DNA of 64,000 nt from Gymnothorax reevesii (lineage: Eukaryota > Chordata > Actinopteri > Anguilliformes > Muraenidae): contig CM056577.1 of the NCBI GenBank assembly GCA_029721435.1, forward strand, positions 28,351,719 through 28,415,718, read 5' to 3'. How positions within the stretch are numbered: the stretch's first letter is position 1; every line of letters starts with the position of its first letter. Below the pieces are notes generated by a model, which saw nothing but the letters and a program-made list of their open reading frames with translations, did not search any database and was not told where the DNA came from. Made by a program: the position numbers and the translations under genes. Below, piece after piece: positions 11,627 through 20,281 of this stretch.

Positions 11627-12418
11627 TTGGTGTCAGAAGTGGGATTTGAAGAAATCCGCCACGAGATTGCGTGCCTCGAGGGAGAACTGAAGACGGGGCT
11701 GCACGCGAAAGCGGACAGAGCCGCGGGGGGCAGGAGCCAAACAAGAGGGCTGTGCGCACCGGAGGGAAGGAGCGAACCTCATCCCGCACAAGCTCCTACA
11801 GCAGCAGCAGCGGGGGCGGCGGCAGCTGAGAGAGAGGGGGCGCCGGAACCACGAAAGGGAGTGAAGCTACCCCGGTTTAGCGGCGCAGCGCCCTGGGAGC
11901 CCTACCAGGCTCAGTTGCTACTGGCGGCCCAGTGCTGTGGGTGGACGGACGGCGAGGCAGCAACCTATCTGGCGCTAGCCCTGGAAGTTCCATCTCTTGA
12001 AACGCTACTCGATCTCAACCCAACTGAACAGACTAGCCTAGCTTCACTAACCAAATCGTTAGAAAGGCGATACGGGCAGCGCCAGTCCACCCGGCTACAC
12101 CGCCAAAAGCTGCTTCTTTGCCGCCGCCAAACAGGGGAACAGTGGGTGCCCGTAGCCGCCGACCTGCGCTTCCACGCCCGCCAAGGCTACCCCACATTTG
12201 GGGCGCGTGAGCAAGACGAGCTAGCGCTGCACAGCTTCCTGCAGGCTCTCCCCCCGGAACAACTGAGGCACCATGTCATGCTGACCACGCCCCAGACGCT
12301 CAATGAAGCCCTCCTACAGGCCGAAAGAGTAGAAGACGTCATAAAGGAAGTGACGGCAACCAGCCCCAAAGCCAAGGGAGCCCCAGCAGTCAGGAAACGA
12401 GTCGGGACAGCGCTGTGA
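11570..12418 (+). CDS. Gag-like protein of the Gypsy element
   Basis: A 282-codon open frame holds a capsid-type region: KLPRFSG near 11865, then an amphipathic stretch with WTDGEAATYLALAL and SLERRYGQ, as in retrotransposon Gag. No CCHC zinc knuckle is seen. The ATG at 11570 lies inside the 5' LTR, before the primer-binding site, and no further ATG occurs before the capsid region. The true start may therefore have been lost or lie elsewhere. The frame ends at TGA 12416-12418. The protease frame overlaps it in the -1 register, as expected for frameshift-produced Gag-Pol. Gag would package the element RNA. Confidence 0.75.
   Translation: MRVPLLLPQSQSFGSKTAILVSEVGFEEIRHEIACLEGELKTGLHAKADRAAGGRSQTRGLCAPEGRSEPHPAQAPTAAAAGAAAAEREGAPEPRKGVKLPRFSGAAPWEPYQAQLLLAAQCCGWTDGEAATYLALALEVPSLETLLDLNPTEQTSLASLTKSLERRYGQRQSTRLHRQKLLLCRRQTGEQWVPVAADLRFHARQGYPTFGAREQDELALHSFLQALPPEQLRHHVMLTTPQTLNEALLQAERVEDVIKEVTATSPKAKGAPAVRKRVGTAL
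11628..11644 (+). other. Primer-binding site, probably tRNA-Leu
   Basis: TGGTGTCAGAAGTGGGA starts two bases after the 5' LTR end. It is complementary, with one mismatch, to the 3' end of a vertebrate tRNA-Leu (CAG) including CCA, as I remember that tRNA. Position and the leading TGG support a PBS; the identity of the tRNA is from memory. Confidence 0.75.
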
Positions 12419-14763
12419 GGAGCCCGCCGCCCCCAGTAGCCATCCTCAACAGTTGTGTGCAGCCTGTCGAACCTGAACCTAGCCCGGCCCCACCCGCACC
12501 TCTAACTGAACATCATACTGCCCTTGTAAGGGCGGATGAGCAAAAGTTCCGTTCTGCCCTTGTAAGGGCGGACGAGCAAAATTCCATTTCTGCCCTTTTT
12601 AGGGCAGATGAGCAAGGTGCGTTACTGCGGGTGGGCCGGCTGGGTGGGGCCGGTTGGCTGTACCTAGACTGCCGACTGGACGGCCAACCCTGCCGTGCGC
12701 TGGTTGACACAGGAGCCACCATCTCCCTCGTCCGGCCAACAACGCTCCCCAACGCCACCTGGGAACCGACCGTGACCAGGCTGCAATCCGTGACCGGCCT
12801 GAGGATGGGCATGAAGGGCAAGAAGACAGTAATCGTGGCTGTGGATAGCCACCTAGCCGAACAGGAGTTCTGGCTAGCGGACATTGGGGAAGCATGCATC
12901 ATAGGCCTGGACTTGTTAGCATCATGGGGAGCTAGGATATAGCACAGGCTACACTCACCATCGGCTAAACCACAGTTCCATTGCACCGAGCTGCAAAAAG
13001 AAAGCGGGCGGCGAGAAGAGCTCGCCGGGCCTACACAGCCAACACACGACCCCCCCGCCGACCTGCTAGCTAGCCCACCAGCGCCCATGCAGCACGCTAG
13101 CCGGCCCCCTATCCAGCGTGCCGGCCCCGGGAGCAGCCCTGCCACCGTCTGCCCGTCTCCTTCTTCATGCCCTGCCTCACCCTCAGCTGAGACGGCTGAG
13201 GCCATCCGCGAGCTGTGGTGACGCAGCTGCAGTGGACTCGCCCCTTCTCAGTGCCAGCAACTGCACCGCTTGTTGACTGATAACGCAGACCTTTTCGCAG
13301 TGCGCAATGAGGAATGCACGCAGACAGATTTAGTGCAGCACACCATTGACACTGGTGATGCCGCACCTATTCGCCTGCGCCCCCATCGGTTATCATTGTC
13401 CAAGCGGCTGGTAGCGGAGGAGAAGGTGAGAGAGATGGCTGCAGCTGGTGTCATAGAGCCCTCAGACAGCCCGTGGGTGGCACCTGCTGTACTGGTGCGG
13501 CAAAAAAATGGAGAGTGGTGGTTTTTTGTCGACTATCGGCAACTTAATGCCGTTACCCGCAAAGACGTTTATCCTCTCCCACGCATCGACGAAGCGCTAG
13601 ACCACATCGCGGGGTCCAGTTGGTTCAGCTCGCTGGACCTCCGCAGTAGATACTGGCAAGTGAGGCTAGCTCCTAGTGCCAAAGTTAAGACCGCCTTCAC
13701 CATAGGGGGGGGATTGTGGCATTTTTAGGTAATGCCGTTCGGCCTTTGCAACACTCCGGCGACCTTTGAATGGCTCATGGAAAGAGTGCTGTCGTCCATC
13801 CCTCGAAGTCGCTGTGTCGTGTACCTAGACGACCTCTTGGTGCACGCCAGCAACTTTGAGCAAGCCCTCGAGAATCTAAGTGAGGTGTTTACTGCAATTC
13901 GACTGGCTGGGCTACGGTTAAATCCCTGGAAGTGCCAGCTTCTCCGGAGGGAGACGGCCTTCCTGGGGCACCTCGTAAGTGAGCGAGGGGTGGCGACCGA
14001 CTCGGTCAAGGTAACTGCAGTGTCAGAGTGGCCGACACCGGCAGACGTGGGTGAACTGCGTAGCTTCCTGGGGCTGGCTGGCTACTATCGGCGCTACGTG
14101 CGGTACTTCGCCTCCATAGCTAGCCCTCTCCACCGCCTCACTGACAAGCACCAGGCCTTTAACTGGACCGACGAGTGTGCGGCAGCCTTCGCACAGCTCA
14201 AGACAGCCCTCACTCAGGCCCCAGTGCTGGCGTACCCTGATGTCTGCCGGCCCTTCATCATGGACACTGACGCTAGCAATACAGGTGTGGGGGCGGTGCT
14301 ATCACAGGCGGACGGTGAGGGGGAGCGTGTAATCGCCTACTACAGTCGTGCTCAGAGCCGAGCTGAAAAGAACTACTGCGTCACACGCCGAGAGCTGCTG
14401 GCCGTCATCCTAGCCATCCGTCACTTCCTCCCCTACCTCCAGGGCACCTCCTTCCGCCTGCGCACTGATCACGCCTCACTCACGTGGCTCCTGCAGTTCA
14501 AGAACCCGGAAGGGCAAGTAGCACGGTGGTTAGAGACATTACAAGAGTACAACTTTACAATTGGGCACCGTGCGGGCCGTCTACATGGAAATGCTTATGC
14601 CCTATCACGGCGCCCATGCGCCGAACTAAACTGTAAGCCATGTCAGAGAATGGAGGAACGGGAGCAACCTGAACCACAGGTGGTGGAGGTGCGGGGTAAT
14701 AGAGAAGGCGGAAGAGTGGCTGCCGTGGGAAAATCAGCAGCTGCGGCAGGCGCAAGAGGCTGA
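12415..14763 (+). pseudogene. Pol: protease, reverse transcriptase and RNase H, with nonsense codons
   Basis: One frame runs from about 12415 to 14763. It is broken by TAG 12940-12942, TGA 13219-13221 (a likely CpG change at an Arg codon) and TAG 13726-13728. Protease: LVDTGAT near 12700-12720 and CIIGLDLL near 12897. Reverse transcriptase: VDYRQLN near 13530, SSLDLRSRYWQ near 13630, MPFGLCNTPATF at 13732, and catalytic YLDDLL at 13822-13839. RNase H: DTDASNTGVGAVLS near 14260 and the later TDHASL block near 14465. A frameshift near 14690-14700 ends the frame; the downstream linker resumes in another register. The GGGGGGG run at 13706-13712 is a further possible weak point. Confidence 0.93.
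12521..12615 (+). repeat. Three in-frame 36-38-bp repeats with a GCCCTTnTAAGGGC-like palindrome
   Basis: Three consecutive units each begin with a version of TGCCCTTGTAAGGGCGGATG and encode A-L-(V/F)-R-A-D-E-Q. They lie between gag and protease in the pol frame. The palindrome resembles GGCCCTTTTAAGGGCC in both LTRs, where one frame encodes A-L-L-R-A. No domain is recognised. Confidence 0.85.
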
Positions 14764-14879
14764 TGCTGTTCAACAACAGGTGAGGGGCTGGCTGGAGGCC
14801 GGCGCATTTCTGACCTGGCCATAGGTCTCGGCTGGGGGGTTGGAGCTTAAGGCGTACTGGGGGCAACGAGGGAGCCTGG

Positions 14880-16037
14880 AGCTGCGAGATGGGCTGGCGT
14901 ATCAGCGGTGACGGGCTCCTGGCCGGGGCAACGACATGCTGCGTCTACAAGTGCCTCACTCATTACGCTCGCAAATCCTTGGATTGGTGCACGGCTCGGT
15001 GGGGGTGGGCCACTTTGGGGTCAACAAGACCCTGCATCGTCTCCGGCAGCATTTCTATTGGCCGAGCTACCGCCGTGACGTTGTGCTTCACGTTCACTGC
15101 TGCGATACCTGCACGGCCCACAAGGGTCCCGGCGAGACTTCACATGCCCCGCTGCAGCGCTACGTTGTGAAGGCGCCCATGGAGAGAGTGGGTGTCGATG
15201 TTCTGGGGCCATTCCCCACCACCGAGTCTGGCAACCGGTACGTCCTAGTCGCAATGGACTACTTCACCAAGTGGCCCGAGGCGTACGCTATTCAGGACCA
15301 GAGCACTGAGACGGTGGCCAGCCGCCTGGTGGAAGAAATGTTCTCCCGGTTCGGAGTCCCAGGGGAGCTGCACAGTGACCAGGGGCGGAACTTCGAAGCC
15401 AAGGTAATGGCCGCTGTCTGCAAAGGCCTAGGCATCGTGAAAACACGCACCACTCCCCTTCACCCTCAGAGTGACGGATTAGTAGAGCGCTTCAACCGGA
15501 CACTCGCCACCCAACTAGCAACTCTAGCTAGCCAACAGCAACGGGACTGGGACCAGCATCTACCGCTGGTGCTGTGTGCGTATGCCGCTGGTGCTGTCGG
15601 CCCCCCCCCCAGGTGAGGCTACCTATTACCACCAGCTCCTTGAACGCATGCGAGTGGCACACGACTTCGCCTGGAAGGCTCAGGAAACTGCGGGCCTTCG
15701 TCAAAAACGGCACCACGACAACCTTTGCCGCGGGCGAGCTTCAGGGAGTCAGGTCTGGGTCTTCTGCCCGAAACGCCAGAAAGGCCTATCTCCCAAACTA
15801 CAACCACACTGGCGCAGCCCTGCAGAAGTGCTGCACAGACTGGGAGAAGTGACCTACAGGGTGCGTGTGCCTGACGCCGGGCGGGTGGTGGTCTTACACC
15901 GAGACAGGCTGGCCCCCTACCAGCCTCGGGCTGCCAGCCCCGCCCCCAGCACCGTGACACAGCAACCTGGGCCTACCAGCAGGCCTGTCCGTCAGCAACG
16001 GACACCGGGACATTTTGGGGACTTTGTTGTGGGTTAG
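14880..16037 (+). pseudogene. Integrase, broken by a deletion and frameshift
   Basis: The first part (14936-15616) has the zinc-binding HHCC region: two histidines in HGSVGVGH near 14990, then C-x2-C near 15101-15112. The catalytic core follows, with D in GVDVLGP (15197), D in HSDQGRNF (15377) and E in LVERFN (15485); the last two are separated by 35 residues. Near 15585-15612, about 30 expected residues are missing at a C-run and the frame changes. The second part (15576-16037) carries the C-terminal GPY/F-type region: VWVFCPKRQKGLSPKL, then EVTYRV and HRDRLAPY. No chromodomain is seen. It would insert the cDNA, but not in this state. Confidence 0.92.
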
Positions 16038-16107
16038 TGTTCTATTTTTTTTCTTTTGTCGTTGTTGTTGTTGTTGGGGAGGGAAATGGGTGGCGGGGTC
16101 GTCGGGG

Positions 16108-16121
16108 ACAGGTGGGGGCAA
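16108..16121 (+). other. Polypurine tract before the 3' LTR
   Basis: A purine-rich stretch (ACAGGTGGGGGCAA) lies directly before the LTR start TGTGGCG at 16122, the position expected of the plus-strand primer. It is interrupted by one T and one C. Confidence 0.6.
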
Positions 16122-16430
16122 TGTGGCGATTCTGCCCCAGTTCGCTATTTCCTAGAGTTAAACGGAGTATCGCTATTAGCTGCACCGGGTGGGGAGAAAG
16201 AGCCAATCAGGTCCGGGGTGGGGGGTATAAGAGGGCTGAGTTGCCAGCTTGAATTAGGTAATGTGTGCTGTTGTAAATGTTGTGTTGTTGAAACAATGAG
16301 TCTGTTCATTAAAGCTGAAGAAACGGCCCTTTTAAGGGCCGCACAGCAATTAAAGCGAAGCCCGCCCCGGGCCATGCAAGAACTGCTATTCCTGCCTCAG
16401 TCTCAGTCCTTCGGTAGCGAGACCGCTACA
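16122..16430 (+). repeat. 3' LTR, complete (309 bp)
   Basis: It starts TGTGGCGATT and ends GACCGCTACA, giving TG...CA ends. It contains a CCAAT box at 16203-16207, TATAA at 16226-16230 and ATTAAA at 16308-16313, spaced as promoter and polyadenylation signals. The palindrome GGCCCTTTTAAGGGCC lies near 16326-16341. An ATG near 16295 opens a short frame (MSLFIKAEETALLRA) that is also present in the 5' LTR. Confidence 0.9.
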
Positions 16431-17732
16431 GTATTTTTAGGGCAGATGATATGTGCAATAGAGAGAACAATACCTCAGTAATGAAAGCAATACATCTGCG
16501 ATAAAATCACTGAAACATTAGTTTTATCAACTGTGCACAAGCCATCTATTTCCATCCTGAGAATATCGTTACTTTCAGTCAAGCACTTCTCCAACAGTGA
16601 AGTTTCTTTAAATGCATAGAGGGCAGATTTTCACTTTAAAATCAGCCCACAAAGTCCATTAAAATCAGAGATAGTAATATTACTTCTGAAGAAAAAAAAT
16701 CCCTCAATGCCCTTACTTCACTCATTTATGTAAGCAGCGGAATGGTGTGGGCGCGCACAAAAAAAAAAACAGCATATCTGACCACCATTTATTGAACCAG
16801 CAAATACACATCGCAAAAATAAGACTGGCATTTCACACTGCTCTTAAAGTAATTGATAGAGGTAGGGCATCCAACAAAAAAACCCAAATTCCAATGATTT
16901 TGATGATTCGCGATTTTTCCATGATGCATTTCCTCTTTCTGACATCATTCAAAGAAACAAGGAGACTGCAGAAAAATATCTAAAATCTACCTCCATCCTC
17001 GATCAGCAGGTTTGTTAATCCCAGATATCTGTATAAGTTTTGTCATTATCTGGCCATAGTTTGTCTGGCTATCACCAGTTAATGTTTATAATTAAGTATA
17101 CTTAACACTGGGTGGTAGCCGAACTGAAAATAAAGATGCAACAGGACACTGGTTGACAGGCATGCTGGGAAACGGTTTTCCTTCAAGACACATATCAAAG
17201 ACACCACTAAAAAGTGTAAATGATATCTTGTAGAAACACCTGGTGTGATATCCATGAATTTGTGACATGTCCCCCATGCATGAGCATTTAAAATGTAAAA
17301 AAAAAACCAATTCAAGATCCATGCGCGTCTGGATAAAGTCACTTTGGGTTTTGGATTATTGCGTGTGGCCTGCAGACTTCTGGGTTCCTCTGAGTCATTC
17401 ATGAAGGAATTCTGCTGTGGGAACACAACACCAGTCTTCCATGGCAAAATCAATTAAATCCTGCTTAGCCGATGAAAATGGATCACTCCAGAATAACCCA
17501 CGAATGCTTGATTGGCTCCAAATGTGCTGAGAATGCTAAGATAAATGGTTAGAATTTCTCTCTGCAGGAAATACATGGTGGAATACGGCGGCCACAACTT
17601 GAGTGTCATAGACTTCTCTAGGGTGACTGTATTATTGCATCAAAACTATTCCAGAGAACTGTGCCTCTAAAACTGCAAAATGTAAATATCACAGCTCTTT
17701 ATTAGTCGTTCATATTTTAGCAGATTCTCTAA
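16431..17732. other. Non-coding, AT-rich, nothing recognised
   Basis: No gene or clear repeat. The first bases after the LTR (16434-16449) repeat 16 nt of the internal Gypsy repeat at 12596-12611; see findings. Confidence 0.5.
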
Positions 17733-18357
17733 GGGCACTTTCACACCAGGATAGTCCTGGGGACTCGGTTCGATCGGGCGGGGATTGCTGAGAAGTTTCA
17801 CGCCTTCATTTCGGTTTGGTTCAGTTTCACTGCACTTCTGAAAGCCGACCGAACCACCTGGCCAATGTTACAACAGCTGCTTCTTTGGGGCGGTATTGAA
17901 ACGAGCACTGACCTGGAAGGGAAAAAAATGAAGAAGAAAACCCAGTTCATCGATTGGCCAGGACGGAAAATGGAAATCCAACCCCTTCAGCCGGCTTATT
18001 CACAACGAAAACAAACAATGGAGCAGCACCAAATTTATAGAGTCTTGGGGTTTCTGTTTTTACTTTGGTGTTCAAACCTATTTGGTTTTTCTCAAGAAGC
18101 TGCCCAGTATGAGCAGCAGGCGAGTCACTTCCTCTCTTTGGTTCACCGGATAGTCCGTTATAGTCCACTGTAAGCAAACTGCACCAGGGTCCACAAGTGA
18201 CCCGAGACCCATGTTTTCAGGCGGACCAGAGTTGCTTGTTTGGTCCACACCAGAGTTCGGGTGAGCTTTCACACCTGCCCAAATGAAGCAGACTATCCGA
18301 GGAAACGGACTCTGGTCTGTTTAAAGCGGACCAAACAACTCTGGACTGAAAGTGCCC
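17733..18357. mobile_element. PIF/Harbinger-type MITE (625 bp)
   Basis: GGGCACTTTCA at the left is mirrored by TGAAAGTGCCC at the right, and both sides are flanked by TAA (17730-17732 and 18358-18360). A three-base TAA/TTA duplication with GGGC ends is characteristic of PIF/Harbinger. A subterminal inverted copy of the end motif (AGCTTTCACACCTGCCC, near 18265-18281) is present. No transposase is encoded. Confidence 0.8.
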
Positions 18358-18360
18358 TAA

Positions 18361-19489
18361 AAAAACAAAAATAGCAGAACTGCGCGTCAAAGTTTAGTGC
18401 AGAGAACGTCTGACCAAGTCAGATAATTCACTTGGTCAAATTTGGAAACAAAATACAACATAGGTCAACGTATATTAGCTGTTGTCAGGATGCAATTACT
18501 ATTATCAAGAATGGAATTAACAGCAATGACTGCTAAAATCAAGATTTATTTCACCCTGCAAAGGGTCAATCAATCTATCTTGTTTAAAGGGTGAGAGGAT
18601 TTCTATCATCATTTAGAGGAAATCACTTGTGGTAGTTGGCAGCTTTAAGTGTCCCATAAATCTTGCAGGCGATTTTAATGTGTCTGTCTATACGAGGTCG
18701 AGGTTTATGCAGAATAATGGGTACATTCTTAATCCTCTCTAATTGTTTATTTGTCCTTATCTCTAAGGAGACCAAGGGAGCTGCAGTGTTATATTTTTAT
18801 GCATTGATATCAATTGATTTTAAATTCATTATGTAATTAATCTCCATTGCCTCAATCAATGCACACAAGAAAAATGCAGTCGGTAATTTGGCTTGTTTCT
18901 CATCTTTTAGAATTTTCCCAGCCAAAAAAAAAAAAAAAAAAAAAGTCTGCCTGGAAAATGAGAGAGCCCATTTAACTGCCCCAAGGGTATGCTCTCATGT
19001 TCCTCAATGGGGTAAATGTGAGAAACTGTGGACCCACGGGGCTTATCTGCATGCTGATTTGCAGGTAGCAAGATAAAATACACTGGTTCATGCCACTTTA
19101 ATTCTGCAGTGGTAGCTGGTAAACTGACAAATGTCACATGTGAATGCATCAAGTTAAAGTAGACATTTCATTACTCTTTGCTATAGTTTTATATAACTAT
19201 GAAGTATTTGATGTCAAAAATTTAAAGTGAATAACCTGATAGTTTCAGTGCAATCGCGTAAGAAGTAAACTGCCATCACAGATGAAGTAAGAAGTGCCCA
19301 ACTTGAACAGCCTTTATCTCAAAATCAAAAAGTGTCATGAAATGTCTTTTTTTTCTTGATACGTTGACATACATAGATATCCATCTGTCTGTTAATTCAT
19401 ATATTCCTGGTCAGGGAAATAGAGGGGTTTGAGCCAATGCCATCATACAATGTGTGAGAGGCACTCATACGCCCAGGACAGTTTGCCCA
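18361..19489. other. Non-coding, with a 20-bp A-run
   Basis: No gene. 18560-18850 is AT-rich and non-repetitive and could be conserved regulatory DNA. A run of about 20 A lies at 18925-18944. Confidence 0.4.
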
Positions 19490-19705
19490 TATATTGCTGC
19501 GGTCACACAGAAATCACTCACAAACTCATGCCTGTGGGAAATTAAGAGTCTCCATTTTGCCTGGCATCCAGGTAGATTGACTGAGGGAGGAAACCCATGT
19601 GAACATCAGGAAAAATGCAAACTCCACACAGAAAAGTGCCAGACTGGACTGACATCAACAACCAACTCACTGCGATGCAGCAGTGCCAACCACTGCATCA
19701 TTGTT
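19490..19705 (-). repeat. Degraded tRNA-derived SINE (mermaid/V-type), antisense
   Basis: On the minus strand it reads GTGGTTGGCACTGCTGC, then TTTCTGTGTGGAGTTTGCAT and ACATGGGTTTCCTCC. This follows the SINE at 54604-54910 block by block. The tRNA-like B box is badly decayed. Confidence 0.7.
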
Positions 19706-20078
19706 CCAAGTGTGGTTATGAGCATAAATCCTGGTACTCGCCCTGATTGAGCACTCATATTTTATGGTCACTGGATGCTGCAGGCTTTTTTGGTGCTGTT
19801 TTTCCACATATTTGTGTTATGTATGAGTATGTTGTGAACAGTACTGTATATCATTTGTAAAATGGAGATTTCTTTAAAAAAGAATTTAAATGCCCATTAT
19901 GACTGGTCAGTGATTTGTTTATTTTGTTTATCATTTAGCACCCTCTGGTGGTATGTCTGTAGAAAAACATGATCTGATACAATACAACTTCTTTGTGATG
20001 AAATAGATTAGAGCTTTCTAAAAGCTTCTGGCATCTTCCTGCCTGGAGGGGGCCGGATCACCCGGGAATCCTGTAGAT

Positions 20079-20273
20079 CAGGGGTGTCAAACTCACCCGT
20101 AAACGGGCCAAGAGGTTTTCACTCCAACAATGCAGAAGCGCACCTGATACAACTAATCAGTTGTGCAGGTGTAGATCACTTGATTAAATCAGTGCTTTCA
20201 GTTGAGCTTCTGCTTGGTAGGATTGAAGACCTGCAGCCTCCTGGCCCGTTTACGGGTCAGTTTGACACCCCTG
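20079..20273. mobile_element. hAT-type MITE with perfect 8-bp target duplication
   Basis: The ends CAGGGGTGTCAAACT and AGTTTGACACCCCTG are perfect inverted repeats. CTGTAGAT flanks both sides (20071-20078 and 20274-20281). Eight-base duplications and CAGRGG-type ends mark hAT elements. The 195-bp element has no coding capacity. Confidence 0.93.
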
Positions 20274-20281
20274 CTGTAGAT

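Larger units (their letters stand above)
11406..16430 (+). mobile_element. Ty3/Gypsy LTR retrotransposon, nearly complete but defective
   Basis: Order along the plus strand is truncated 5' LTR, primer-binding site, gag, protease, reverse transcriptase, RNase H, integrase, purine-rich tract and 3' LTR. RT before integrase is the Ty3/Gypsy order. The LTR copies differ by about a dozen substitutions over some 220 shared bases, judged by eye, so the insertion is not very recent. The first roughly 90 bp of the 5' LTR are gone: sequence before 11406 does not match the start of the 3' LTR. A target-site duplication therefore cannot be checked. GC content is clearly above the flanks. Confidence 0.93.

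Noticed and set aside
12513..13205. 230-codon minus-strand frame
   Set aside because: It is antisense to the GC-rich Gypsy protease/linker region; the plus-strand frame carries the recognised motifs.
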